Part shown: in pieces, positions 48,865 to 57,343 of the stretch
Layout of the letters: every line of letters begins with the position of its first letter
Numbering within the stretch: position 1 is the first letter of the stretch
Assembly: GCF_022760995.1 (NCBI RefSeq)
Contig: NZ_JAKWJO010000004.1
Coordinates: 1 to 64,000, forward strand
Source of the DNA: Dyella sedimenti
Lineage (GTDB): Bacteria; Pseudomonadota; Gammaproteobacteria; Xanthomonadales; Rhodanobacteraceae
DNA length: 64,000 nucleotides
Reading direction: 5' to 3'
Made by a program: the position numbers and the translations under genes
Notes under the pieces: generated by a model
What the model saw: the letters and a program-made list of their open reading frames with translations, nothing else
Told to the model about the DNA's origin: nothing
The model's database searches: none

Positions 48865-49326
48865 ATGCCCGAAGTCGGCAAGAAAGCCCCCAAGCTCAAA
48901 GGCGCCACTGGCGACGGCGGCGAACTGACCCTCGACAGCCTGCGGGGCCAATGGGTGGTGGTGTACTTCTACCCGAAGGACAGCACGCCCGGTTGCACCA
49001 ACGAAGCGAAGGACTTCCGCGACCTCTATCCCGCCTTCAGGAAGCGCCATGCGCAGATCGTCGGCGTCTCGCGCGACTCGGTGAAATCCCACGCCAATTT
49101 CGCCGCCAGGCAGGAGCTGCCGTTCCCGCTGGTGTCCGATCCCGAGGAAACCTGGTGCCAGGCCTTCGACGTGATTCACGAGAAGGTGCTGTATGGAAAA
49201 CGTCACATGGGTATCGTACGAAGTACCTTCCTGATCGACCCCGAGGGCAAGCTGGTGCAGGAATGGCGCAACGTGAAGGTTCCCGGACACGCCCAGGCCG
49301 TGCTCGACGCCATTCCCGCCAAGTGA
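48865..49326 (+). CDS. bcp: Thiol peroxidase, Bcp/PrxQ type
   Basis: The product has 153 residues. The peroxidatic Cys44 is in YPKDSTPGCTNEAKDFRD. The resolving Cys of E. coli Bcp five residues on is Lys49 here, so only C98 remains as another cysteine; it matches a non-resolving Cys of E. coli Bcp. The enzyme may be a one-Cys type that relies on an external thiol. The remainder (GVSRDSVKSHANFA, VRSTFLIDPEGK) is standard. AGGAG lies a few bases before the ATG at 48865. It follows gcvR, as in E. coli. Confidence 0.9.
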   Translation: MPEVGKKAPKLKGATGDGGELTLDSLRGQWVVVYFYPKDSTPGCTNEAKDFRDLYPAFRKRHAQIVGVSRDSVKSHANFAARQELPFPLVSDPEETWCQAFDVIHEKVLYGKRHMGIVRSTFLIDPEGKLVQEWRNVKVPGHAQAVLDAIPAK

Positions 49327-49471
49327 CCCTCGATCGCCCGCCCCGCCACGTCCCCAGCCATCCCCAAGGATGGCCGCGCGGCGCGGCGCCCGCCTGCCCG
49401 GCCGCGTCGGCCGGCTTCCCGTGGCTCGCCACGGCTTACCCACCTCGCCCTCTTGAGGAGGTTTCTTCCGT

Positions 49472-50851
49472 ATGACCGGAAGCAAGCGCATCTACGTTCT
49501 CGACACCAATGTGCTGTTGCACGACCCGACCTCGCTGTTCCGCTTCGAGGAGCACGACGTATTCATTCCCATGACGGTGCTGGAGGAACTGGACGAAAAG
49601 AAGAAAGGCGCGTCCGAAGTCTCGCGCAACGGTCGCCAGGTCAGCCGCTTCCTCAACGAGCTGATCGAGCACGGCAACGGCCACGGCATCAGCAACGGGC
49701 TGGAACTGGTCAGCCCGCAGGGCGTCAACCTCCGGCGCGGCGTCGCGGTGGGGCGACTGTATTTCCAGCAGCGCACCACCAACGGGCATGGCAAGGCGGA
49801 CAACCAGATCCTGTCCTCGGTGATCGAACTGCGCGACCAGAACCCCGACCGTGCGGTGGTGCTGGTCAGCAAGGACATCAACCTGCGCATCAAGGCCAAG
49901 ATCTACGGCATCCATGCGGAGGATTACGAGAACGACCGCGCGCTGGACGACTTCGCGCTGCTCTACACCGGCTCCACCTCCCTGCCCGACGATTTCTGGG
50001 ATCGTCACCCCGAAGTGCAGTCGTGGAACGAACGCGGCCGCACCTACTACAAGCTCGACCGCCGCGAGGACGAGGACTGGCACCCCAACCAGTGCCTGTA
50101 CCTGCCCGGCGACAACAGCGTGGAACTGCGCGTGCTGCACGTGGACGACACACGGGCGACGCTGGTGCTGCTGGACGACCACAGCCACGCCAACCACAGC
50201 GTGTGGGGCATCGCCGCGCGCAACCGCGAGCAGAACTTCGCGCTCAACGTGCTCATGGACCCGGACGTGGACTTCGTCACCCTGCTCGGCACCGCCGGCA
50301 CCGGCAAGACCCTGCTGGCGCTGGCCGCCGGCCTGGCGCAGGTGATGGACCAGCAGCGCTACCGCGAGATCATCATGACCCGCGCCACGGTGTCCGTCGG
50401 CGAGGACATCGGCTTCCTGCCCGGCACCGAGGAAGAGAAGATGACGCCGTGGATGGGCGCGCTCACCGACAACCTCGAAGTGCTCGCCAACCCCGAGGAA
50501 GGCGGCAGCTGGGGGCGCCAGGCCACCAACGACCTGCTCGCCTCGCGCATCAAGATCCGCTCGCTCAACTTCATGCGCGGGCGCACCTTCCTCTCACGCT
50601 ACCTGATCATCGACGAGGCGCAGAACCTGACGCCCAAGCAGATGAAGACGCTGATCACCCGCGCGGGCCCCGGCACCAAGATCGTCTGCCTGGGCAACGT
50701 GGAGCAGATCGATACGCCGTACCTTACGGAAACGACCTCGGGCCTGACCTACGCGGTGGACCGCTTCAAGCACTGGGAGCATTCGGCGCATATCACCCTG
50801 CGGCGCGGCGAGCGCTCGCGGCTGGCGGATTTCGCGTCGGAGGCGTTGTAG
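49472..50851 (+). CDS. PIN-PhoH family ATPase (PhoH2 type)
   Basis: The product has 459 residues. An N-terminal PIN nuclease domain (YVLDTNVLLHDP, Asp11, with further acids) is fused to a C-terminal PhoH ATPase domain: Walker A GTAGTGKT at 273-280, Walker B IIDEAQN with Asp381. PhoH2-type proteins can be ATP-dependent RNA helicases and nucleases; this fusion is often chromosomal and not beside an antitoxin. Here there is no small antitoxin gene upstream. GGAGG precedes the ATG with good spacing. Neighbours (bcp, thiD) do not point to a pathway. Confidence 0.88.
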   Translation: MTGSKRIYVLDTNVLLHDPTSLFRFEEHDVFIPMTVLEELDEKKKGASEVSRNGRQVSRFLNELIEHGNGHGISNGLELVSPQGVNLRRGVAVGRLYFQQRTTNGHGKADNQILSSVIELRDQNPDRAVVLVSKDINLRIKAKIYGIHAEDYENDRALDDFALLYTGSTSLPDDFWDRHPEVQSWNERGRTYYKLDRREDEDWHPNQCLYLPGDNSVELRVLHVDDTRATLVLLDDHSHANHSVWGIAARNREQNFALNVLMDPDVDFVTLLGTAGTGKTLLALAAGLAQVMDQQRYREIIMTRATVSVGEDIGFLPGTEEEKMTPWMGALTDNLEVLANPEEGGSWGRQATNDLLASRIKIRSLNFMRGRTFLSRYLIIDEAQNLTPKQMKTLITRAGPGTKIVCLGNVEQIDTPYLTETTSGLTYAVDRFKHWEHSAHITLRRGERSRLADFASEAL

Positions 50852-50863
50852 TCGCCCAGTGAA

Positions 50864-50920
50864 GGCCGGCGTCCAGCCGTCCACCGAGGACGCTGGATGC
50901 CGGCCTGCGCCGGCATGACG
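50864..50920. repeat. Intergenic compound inverted repeat (copy 2)
   Basis: GGCCGGCGTCCAGC at 50864-50877 and GCTGGATGCCGGCC at 50892-50905 are inverted (13 of 14). The right end runs into GCCGGCCTGCGCCGGCATGACG, which shares its core and ATGACG end with 18869-18896. A third GGCCGGCATCCAG occurs at 50941-50953. It lies between the PhoH gene and thiD. Confidence 0.65.
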
Positions 50921-50991
50921 AGCAAAAGCGCCACGCTCTTGGCCGGCATCCAGGGCGATAATGGCCGGCATTGCGACCGGCGTACTCAATC

Positions 50992-51777
50992 ATGCCTTCC
51001 CTGCCCCCTCCCATCGCCCTCACCATCGCCGGCTCCGATTCCGGCGGCGGCGCGGGCATCCAGGCCGACCTGAAGACCTTCCATGCCCGTGGCGTGCACG
51101 GCCTGTCGGTCATCGCGGCGATTACTTCGCAGAACACCCGCGGCGTGAGCGCGGTGCACACCGTGCCGCTCAGGCACATCCGCAGCCAGCTCGATGCGGT
51201 GTTCGGCGACTTCCCCATCGGCGCGGTCAAGACCGGCATGCTGGGAAGCGCCGCGGTCGTTCGCCTGGTGGCCCGGGCGATGCGCGCCCGCCAACCCGCC
51301 TGGCTGGTGGTCGATCCGGTGATGATCGCCACCAGCGGCGCCCGCCTGCTCGACAAGGACGCGGTGCGGGCCATGGTCGAGGAGCTGATCCCGCTGGCCG
51401 ACGTGCTCACCCCCAACCTGCCGGAGGCCGAGGCCCTGCTCGGCCGCAAGCTGCGCCTGCCGCGGGAGGTCGACCGGGCCGGCGAGGACCTGCTCGGGCT
51501 CGGCGCCGGCGCGGTGCTGCTGAAGGGCGGCCACTCCAGCGAGCGCGACGTGGTGGACCGCCTCTACGACGCCCGCGGCGTGATGGAGCTGCGCCATCCG
51601 CGCCTGCGCATCGAGGGCCATGGCACCGGTTGCACGCTGGCCTCCGCCGTCGCCGCCGAGCTGGCCAAGGGCCGCGCGCCACGCGCCGCTGTGCGCAGCG
51701 CGGTGGCCTACGTGCAGCGCGCCCTGCGGCGCGGCTACCGCCCGGGGGGTGGCCCCGTCCACGTACTCGGCCACTGA
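50992..51777 (+). CDS. thiD: Hydroxymethylpyrimidine/phosphomethylpyrimidine kinase
   Basis: ThiD phosphorylates HMP and HMP-P in thiamine synthesis. The product has 261 residues with the ribokinase-like fold: ALTIAGSDSGGGAGIQADLK at the N terminus, then TGMLGS, VVDPVM, TPNLPEAEALLG and HGTGCTLASAVA with the catalytic anion hole. The ATG at 50992 is favoured; a TTG at 50971 adds seven residues. A GATAAT at 50957-50962 may be its -10 box. No other thiamine gene is adjacent. Confidence 0.95.
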   Translation: MPSLPPPIALTIAGSDSGGGAGIQADLKTFHARGVHGLSVIAAITSQNTRGVSAVHTVPLRHIRSQLDAVFGDFPIGAVKTGMLGSAAVVRLVARAMRARQPAWLVVDPVMIATSGARLLDKDAVRAMVEELIPLADVLTPNLPEAEALLGRKLRLPREVDRAGEDLLGLGAGAVLLKGGHSSERDVVDRLYDARGVMELRHPRLRIEGHGTGCTLASAVAAELAKGRAPRAAVRSAVAYVQRALRRGYRPGGGPVHVLGH

Positions 51778-51863
51778 ACCCGGCTGTCCACCGGATCGGT
51801 CAAGGATCCGCGACGGCCAGGGAGTAGAATGGCGGCTTCCGCTCCTGGCCGCGTTTCCAGTCC

Positions 51864-52808
51864 ATGATCCTCGCCCCGCGCCTCGTCCTGCTGATACTGC
51901 TGCTGCTGTTTGCGTTCTGCGTGCTGCTGGTGCATCTGCGCGGGCGCGCCAAGCTGCGCTTCGACCGCCAGCTGGTGGACCATTCGGCGGTGTTCGCGCC
52001 GTACAACCTGCTGATGTACGCGTTCTCCGCGGTACCGGCCCGTCCCATCCTGGACCGCCGGGGCTTCCCGCAGCTGGACCTGCTGCAGGCGAACTGGCAG
52101 GCCATCCGCGAGGAGGCGCTGCACCTGTTCGACGAGGGCTATATCCGCGCGGCGGGAAAGAACAACGACGCCAGCTTCAACAGTTTCTTCAAGCAGGGCT
52201 GGAAGCGCTTCTACCTGAAGTGGTACGGCGAGCCGCTCGCCTCCGCCGAAACGCTGTGCCCCAGGACGGTGGCCCTGCTCAACGCCATCCCCAGCGTGAA
52301 GGCGGCGATGTTCGCCCTGCTGCCGCCAGGCAGCAAGCTCAACCCCCACCGCGACCCGTTCGCGGGCTCCCTGCGCTACCACCTTGGCCTGATCACACCC
52401 AACTCCGAGGACTGCCGCATCATCGTCGACGGCGAGGTGCACAGCTGGGGCGACGGCAAGGACGTGGTGTTCGACGAGACCTACGTGCACTGGGCCGAGA
52501 ACCGCACCGACCAGACCCGCGTGATCCTGTTCGCCGACGTGGAGCGCCCGCTGCGCTCGCGCGCGATGAACGCGATCAACCGCCGCGTGGGCGCCTTCAT
52601 GGGCAAGATCACCGCCTCGCCCAACACCGAGTCGCCGGAGGAGAAGACCGGTTTCGTCAACCGCGCCTTCGCCCTCAACCAGCGCAACCGCGAGCGCAGC
52701 CGCGCCTTCAAGAAAAAGCATCCCAGGCTGTTCCGCGCGGTGAAGTACGTGGGCATGCTGGTGCTTATCTGGATCATCTTCCTGGCGCCCTGGCCCTTCT
52801 TCCGCTGA
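51864..52808 (+). CDS. LpxO-like aspartyl/asparaginyl beta-hydroxylase
   Basis: The product has 314 residues. It starts with a membrane helix (residues 1-24) and ends with another (about 293-310). Between them is a dioxygenase of the aspartyl/asparaginyl beta-hydroxylase family with the iron ligands H162, D164 (PHRDPF) and H209 (YVHWAENR), and R219 for 2-oxoglutarate. The GSLRYHLGLITPNS segment is that of LpxO, which 2-hydroxylates lipid A acyl chains at the inner membrane. A TAGAAT at 51825-51830 may be its -10 box. The lipid A role is inferred. Confidence 0.82.
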   Translation: MILAPRLVLLILLLLFAFCVLLVHLRGRAKLRFDRQLVDHSAVFAPYNLLMYAFSAVPARPILDRRGFPQLDLLQANWQAIREEALHLFDEGYIRAAGKNNDASFNSFFKQGWKRFYLKWYGEPLASAETLCPRTVALLNAIPSVKAAMFALLPPGSKLNPHRDPFAGSLRYHLGLITPNSEDCRIIVDGEVHSWGDGKDVVFDETYVHWAENRTDQTRVILFADVERPLRSRAMNAINRRVGAFMGKITASPNTESPEEKTGFVNRAFALNQRNRERSRAFKKKHPRLFRAVKYVGMLVLIWIIFLAPWPFFR

Positions 52809-52810
52809 CC

Positions 52811-52837
52811 GGTCACGCGCCACCCGGCCCGTGCGTC
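52811..52837 (+). promoter_or_regulatory. Candidate ECF41 promoter of the sigma factor gene
   Basis: GGTCACG, a 16-nt spacer and CGTC match the published ECF41 target pattern TGTCACA-N16-CGTC at the GTCAC core, spacing and the -10 element. It stands 30 nt upstream of the sigma gene ATG, where autoregulation is expected. Confidence 0.5.
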
Positions 52838-52866
52838 CTTGAACCGTATCCCGCCGGAGATGAGTC

Positions 52867-53766
52867 ATGGACCACGCCACCGCCCTGTTCCAGCAGCACC
52901 GGCCGCGCCTGTACGGGCTGGCCTACCGCATGCTCGGCACGCCGGCCGACGCCGAGGACGTGCTGCACGACGCCTGGCTGCGCTGGCACCAGCAGGATCC
53001 GGCCACGCTGGATGACGCCGAGGCCTGGCTGGTCACGGTCACCACGCGCCTGGCGCTGGACCGCCTGCGCCGCGCCAAGGCCGAGCGAGAACGCTACACC
53101 GGCCCCTGGCTGCCCGAGCCCCTGGTGGCCGAGGAAGCGTTGCCGGAGCTGATGCTCGAGCGCAGCGAGAGCCTGAGCCTGTCCTTCCTCGCCCTGCTGG
53201 AGCGCCTCAGCCCGGAAGAGCGGGCAGCCTTCCTGCTCACCCAGGTGTTCGACTACAGCCACGCCGAGGCGGCGGCGACGCTGCAGATCAGCGAGGAAGC
53301 CAGCCGCCAGCGCACCCACCGGGCTCGCCAGCGACTGCGCGAGGGCCGTCCCCGCTTCACCCATGCGCCCGAGGCGCAGCAGCGCCTGCTGGAGAAGTTC
53401 CGCGACGCGCTGGAGCATCCCGACCTTGGCAATCTCCAGGCGCTGTTCGCCGAGGACGTCTCCCATGACGCCGATGGCGGCGGACTGGCCACCGCGACCT
53501 TGCACCCGCTGCATGGTGCCGAGCGCATCGCCCGCCTGTACGTCCAGATCGCCCTGCGCGGCCGCGAAGCCGGCGCGGTGCATCGCCTGCACTGGGTCAA
53601 CGGCGCGCCCGCCCTGCTGACCTGGATCGATGCCGAGCTGGTCACCGTGCTGTGGATCGAGACCGACGGCGAGCGGATCACCGCCGTGCACGCCCTGCGG
53701 CACCCGGGCAAGCTGGCCCGGCTGAAAGCCGTCACGAACGGGCCGGGCAATACGTCCTTGTCATGA
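52867..53766 (+). CDS. ECF41-type RNA polymerase sigma factor
   Basis: The product has 299 residues. Sigma region 2 is FQQHRPRLYGLAYRMLGTPA with DAEDVLHDAWLRW, and region 4 (LSPEERAAFLLTQVFDYSHA, then the helix-turn-helix ASRQRTHRARQRL). A C-terminal SnoaL-like extension of about 120 residues follows, with a DGGG motif (DADGGGLATA) and a late HPGKLARL that recalls the NPDKL motif of ECF41. In that group the extension acts as a fused regulator in place of an anti-sigma factor. The next gene is the usual ECF41 partner. GGAG precedes the ATG. Confidence 0.9.
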   Translation: MDHATALFQQHRPRLYGLAYRMLGTPADAEDVLHDAWLRWHQQDPATLDDAEAWLVTVTTRLALDRLRRAKAERERYTGPWLPEPLVAEEALPELMLERSESLSLSFLALLERLSPEERAAFLLTQVFDYSHAEAAATLQISEEASRQRTHRARQRLREGRPRFTHAPEAQQRLLEKFRDALEHPDLGNLQALFAEDVSHDADGGGLATATLHPLHGAERIARLYVQIALRGREAGAVHRLHWVNGAPALLTWIDAELVTVLWIETDGERITAVHALRHPGKLARLKAVTNGPGNTSLS

Positions 53767-53801
53767 ACGGCCACTCCGGCCGCATACCAAGGAGTCCCCC
53801 C

Positions 53802-54266
53802 ATGTCCAAGCGTCTTTCGGTTTCCAAGTATCCGCAGGTGATGAAGTCCATGATGGACTTCTCCGCCGCCGTCCACGGCAACACCCTCGAACGCCCGCTG
53901 GTCGAACTGGTGCTGCTGCGCGTCTCGCAGATCAACGGCTGCGCCTACTGCCTCGACATGCACAGCAAGGATGCCCGCGCCGCTGGCGAGACCGAGCAGC
54001 GGCTCTACCTGCTGCAGGCGTGGCGCGAAGCGCCGTTCTACACCGAGCGCGAGCAGGCCGCGCTGGCCTGGGCCGAGGCCGTCACCCAGTTTGGCGGGCA
54101 TGGCGTGCCCGATGAGGTCTATGCGCGCGCGATGGCTTCCTTCAGCGAGGAGGAACTGGTCAAGCTCAATCTGCTGGTGGTGCTGATCAACGGCTGGAAC
54201 CGCGTCGCCATCCCGTTCCAGCTGGAACCGGGCCACTACAAGCCGGCCACCCGGCACGCCGCCTGA
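53802..54266 (+). CDS. Carboxymuconolactone decarboxylase family protein
   Basis: The product has 154 residues of the CMD/AhpD fold. The redox-type signature is E35, then C47, C50 and H54 (INGCAYCLDMH). ECF41 sigma factors are typically encoded beside such a CMD protein, oxidoreductase or epimerase and control it. AAGGAG with good spacing precedes the ATG at 53802; only 35 nt separate it from the sigma gene, so both probably share one promoter. The substrate is unknown; a peroxidase-like or detoxifying role is possible. Confidence 0.86.
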   Translation: MSKRLSVSKYPQVMKSMMDFSAAVHGNTLERPLVELVLLRVSQINGCAYCLDMHSKDARAAGETEQRLYLLQAWREAPFYTEREQAALAWAEAVTQFGGHGVPDEVYARAMASFSEEELVKLNLLVVLINGWNRVAIPFQLEPGHYKPATRHAA

Positions 54267-54314
54267 ACCCACCGGCCCGTGGGTGGCGTCGCCATCCACG
54301 GGCTGCCGTGCCGG

Positions 54315-55388
54315 TCAGGTGTTGCTCGTGCGGAGGCGCAGGTACAGGCGACGGGGCACGTCCTTCAGCATCAGCGCCGGCTTCTCGATCGCATGCCAGG
54401 ACACCACCGCCAGGAGCAGGGCCAGCGGCCAGGCCAGCAGCGCATTGCAGGCCAGCGCCCAGCCGGTGGCATGCGCGGCGACGGCCTGCTGCACCGGAAA
54501 GCCCCACAGGTAGAGGCCATACGAGTAGTCGCCCAGGCGGTTGAAGCCGCGCCACGGCGTGGCATAGGCGAACGCGAAGACGAAAGCGGTCAGCGCGAGG
54601 CCGAAGGCGAACGGATACAGCGCCGTGTGGCGCAAGGCCCAGGCCAACGCGCCGCCGACGGCCACCCACGCCCAGCCGAAGCGCAGCCATGACCGGTTGA
54701 CGAAGCAGAATACGCCGGCGGCGAAATAGCCCGCCAGCCGCACGAAGGTATCCAGCGGCACCAGCGGCAGGCGGCCGGGCGCCGCCAGTCCCCAGGCGAA
54801 CAGCAGCGCCAGCACGGCATTGCACCAGCGCGGCCGCGCCAGGATGCCCAGCGCGCCCAGCACCGCCACCCACAGGTACATGCGTATTTCGGCGGGCAGC
54901 GTCCAGATCGACCCGTTGACGATGCCGGCCAAGGGGTTGGTGGCGAACACGCCCGGCAGGTGCCAGGCCAGGCCCTTGCCCAGTTCCAGGTTCTTGTTCA
55001 CGTAGTGGAACACCCCAGGGTCGGCCAGGTAGGCCTTGGGCGGCAGCGACGTGAACAATGGCCCCAGCGCCAGGGCGCAGGCCAGCAGGCAGGCCAGGTA
55101 GGCGGGATAGATGCGCAGCACGCGCGCCCACAGGAAGTCCGGCAGGTGGCGGCGGCGCAGGTAGCTGCCGGCGATCATGTAGCCGCTGGTGACGAAGAAC
55201 ACGTCCACCGCGATGTCGCCGGAATAGGTGCCCCAGCCCAGCCAGGCGAACAGGTCCGGCCACGCCAGCCCGCCGCTGATGGACGGGCCGTGGCCGTAGA
55301 TGACCAGGCTGGCGGCCAGGAAGCGCAGGAGCAGGAAGTTGTCCTGCCGGGCGTCCAGGGCGTCGGCCAGCGTCCTTGTGCGAAACAC
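54315..55388 (-). CDS. Acyltransferase 3 family membrane protein
   Basis: The product has 357 residues with about ten membrane helices. The acyltransferase-3 (OafA/YrhL) hallmarks are the catalytic His in VIYGHGPSI, FFVTSGYMIAGSYLRR, and RVLRIYPAYLACLL. Such proteins acylate sugars of O-antigen, exopolysaccharide or peptidoglycan at the membrane. The GTG at 55388 has GGAGG five bases upstream; the frame runs to 55454. It lies alone, and the acceptor cannot be named. Confidence 0.85.
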   Translation of the reverse strand: MFRTRTLADALDARQDNFLLLRFLAASLVIYGHGPSISGGLAWPDLFAWLGWGTYSGDIAVDVFFVTSGYMIAGSYLRRRHLPDFLWARVLRIYPAYLACLLACALALGPLFTSLPPKAYLADPGVFHYVNKNLELGKGLAWHLPGVFATNPLAGIVNGSIWTLPAEIRMYLWVAVLGALGILARPRWCNAVLALLFAWGLAAPGRLPLVPLDTFVRLAGYFAAGVFCFVNRSWLRFGWAWVAVGGALAWALRHTALYPFAFGLALTAFVFAFAYATPWRGFNRLGDYSYGLYLWGFPVQQAVAAHATGWALACNALLAWPLALLLAVVSWHAIEKPALMLKDVPRRLYLRLRTSNT

Positions 55389-55473
55389 TTCAGCCTCCTG
55401 CCCGACGCCCCGGTGGTCCGACAGTCCGGCGGCATGGCGCCGCCGGACCGCCACAGCCTCTGGCGAGGCGATA

Positions 55474-56487
55474 TCAGGCCCTGACGCGCTTGACCAGGGC
55501 GTCGCCGAAGCTGGCCGTGGTGCCCTTGCCGCCGAGGTCCGGGGTCACGCTGTCGCGGTCGTGGGTCAGCGTCTCGCGGATGGCGTCGCGGATACGCGTG
55601 CCCTTCGCCACCATGCCCAGGTGGTCGAGCATGTCGGCCGCGGCCAGCAGCAGCGCGCACGGGTTGGCGATGCCCTTGCCGGCGATGTCCGGCGCCGAGC
55701 CGTGCACGGCCTCGAAGATGGCCGCCTCGGTGCCGATGTTGTCGCCCGGGGCCAGGCCCAGGCCGCCCACCAGGCCGGCGCACAGGTCCGAGAGGATGTC
55801 GCCGAACAGGTTGGTGGTGACGATCACGTCGAACTGCTCGGGCTTCATCACCAGCTGCATGCAGGCGTTGTCCACGATCATCTCGTTGAACTCGATCTGC
55901 GGGTATTCCTTGGCGATCTCGCGCGCCACGTTGAGGAACAGGCCCGAGGCGGTCTTGATGATGTTGGCCTTGTGCACCGCGGTAACCTTCTTGCGGCCCT
56001 TCTTCACGGCCAGTTCGAAGGCGTAGCGCACGATGCGGCTGGAGCCCTTGCGGGTGTTGCGGATCATCGAGATGGCCGTTTCGCCGTCCTCGGACACCGA
56101 CTGGCCCTCGGACAGGTACGCGCCCTCGGTGTTCTCGCGCACGGTGATGATGTCGATGTTCTCGAAGCGCGCCTTGGTGCCCGGGAAGCTGATCGCCGGA
56201 CGCACGTTGGCGTACAGGTCGAAGTGGCGGCGCAGGGTCACGTTGATCGAGGTGAAGCCGCCGCCCACCGGGGTGGTCAGCGGGCCCTTCAGGGCCACCT
56301 TGTGCCTGGCGATGGCGTCCAGCGTCGGCTGCGGCAGCAAGTCGCCGCTCTTCTCCAGCGCGACCATGCCGGCATCGACGAACTCGTAGGACAGACCGCA
56401 GTCCAGCGCATCGAGCACGCGCAGCGTGGCGTTCATGATCTCGGGGCCGATACCGTCGCCCGGAATCACGGCAATGGTCTTGCTCAT
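55474..56487 (-). CDS. icd: Isocitrate dehydrogenase, NAD-type fold
   Basis: The product has 337 residues, the length of homodimeric NAD-dependent isocitrate dehydrogenases and shorter than E. coli Icd. The substrate-binding segment is GFTSINVTLRRHFDLYANVRP, split here as GFTSINVTLRR and FDLYANVRPAISF, and the metal/cofactor motif is NLFGDILSDLCAGLVGG. The Xanthomonas enzyme of this type is known to be NAD-dependent. The GGIG-type MSKTIAVIPGDGIGPE start follows AAGGAG. It could be mistaken for 3-isopropylmalate dehydrogenase, but the Ser-Ile-Asn segment argues for isocitrate. Confidence 0.88.
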   Translation of the reverse strand: MSKTIAVIPGDGIGPEIMNATLRVLDALDCGLSYEFVDAGMVALEKSGDLLPQPTLDAIARHKVALKGPLTTPVGGGFTSINVTLRRHFDLYANVRPAISFPGTKARFENIDIITVRENTEGAYLSEGQSVSEDGETAISMIRNTRKGSSRIVRYAFELAVKKGRKKVTAVHKANIIKTASGLFLNVAREIAKEYPQIEFNEMIVDNACMQLVMKPEQFDVIVTTNLFGDILSDLCAGLVGGLGLAPGDNIGTEAAIFEAVHGSAPDIAGKGIANPCALLLAAADMLDHLGMVAKGTRIRDAIRETLTHDRDSVTPDLGGKGTTASFGDALVKRVRA

Positions 56488-56672
56488 GGGGACACTCCTT
56501 GGGATAAGAATCGCGTGGCCCCGCCAAGGGGAAGACGGGGCCATAAATCCCTTTGATTATCCCCCATGCCGCCCTACGCGGCCAGAGCGGATGCCGCGCA
56601 AGCCGTTGCATATCCTCGCATGCAGCATTGAATAAACTCGCATGCGTCAAGGCGGCGGCAAGGAGCGGCCGG

Positions 56673-57083
56673 TCAGGCGTGGCTGGCGCAGTCGGCGGCG
56701 GGCGGGCCCGCCTCGCCGGACTCCAGTTGGTCGAGGAAATCCACCGCGCGGCGCAGGTGCGGGATCACGATGGAACCGCCCACCACCAGGCCCACGCTGA
56801 AGGTCTCGAAGAATTCCTCGCGGGTGACGCCCGCGTCCTTGCATTGGGCGATGTGGTAGCTGATGCAATCGTCGCAGCGCAGCACCATCGAGGCGACCAG
56901 GCCCAGCAGCTCCTTGGTCTTCACGTCCAGCGCGCCGGGCTTGTAGGTTTGCGTGTCCAGCGCGAAGAAGCGCCGAACCACCTGGTTGTCCTCGGCCAGG
57001 ATGCGCTCGTTCATGCGCTGGCGGAACGCGGTGAACTCGGCCACGCGGTCCTTGCCGGCCTGCTCGTCGGTGGGCTTGCTCAT
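56673..57083 (-). CDS. AhpD/CMD-like protein coupled to glutaredoxin
   Basis: The product has 136 residues of the CMD/AhpD fold. The redox-type signature is E58, C70, C73 and H77 (RCDDCISYH), the arrangement of AhpD. The ATG at 57083 overlaps the grxC stop (ATGA), so the two are translationally coupled. A dithiol of this type next to a glutaredoxin suggests a redox partnership, for example reduction of a peroxide-linked dithiol, but that is inference. A second CMD protein (53802-54266) is in the same window but in a different operon. Confidence 0.82.
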   Translation of the reverse strand: MSKPTDEQAGKDRVAEFTAFRQRMNERILAEDNQVVRRFFALDTQTYKPGALDVKTKELLGLVASMVLRCDDCISYHIAQCKDAGVTREEFFETFSVGLVVGGSIVIPHLRRAVDFLDQLESGEAGPPAADCASHA

Positions 57084-57343
57084 GCCGCGTTCCCCAGCAG
57101 CTCGGCCAGCTTGCCGCTGCGGTCGGCGGCCACCAGGTCGTCGAAACCGCCCACGTGCTGGTCGTTGATGAAGATCTGCGGCACCGTGCGGCGGCCGCCG
57201 CTGCGCGCCAGCATGGCCTCGCGCTGCGCGGGATCGGTATCGATGCGCACCTCGCTCCACTCCAGCCCCTTGGACTTGAGCAGGTTCTTGGCGGACACGC
57301 AGTAGGGGCACACCGCGGTGGAATAGACCTCGATCTTGGGCAC
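57080..57343 (-). CDS. grxC: Glutaredoxin 3
   Basis: The product has 87 residues with the active site CPYC at C12-C15 (YSTAVCPYCVSAK), the cis-Pro motif RTVPQIFIN and GGFDDL. It reduces disulfides with glutathione. The start is GTG at 57343 with CGGAG six bases upstream. The large open frame continuing upstream is the shadow of the opposing metalloprotease gene. It overlaps the AhpD-like gene that follows. Confidence 0.95.
   Translation of the reverse strand: MPKIEVYSTAVCPYCVSAKNLLKSKGLEWSEVRIDTDPAQREAMLARSGGRRTVPQIFINDQHVGGFDDLVAADRSGKLAELLGNAA

Noticed and set aside
49472..50851. The PIN-PhoH gene as part of a toxin-antitoxin system
   Set aside because: No small antitoxin gene lies upstream, and PIN-PhoH fusions are widespread as chromosomal housekeeping genes.
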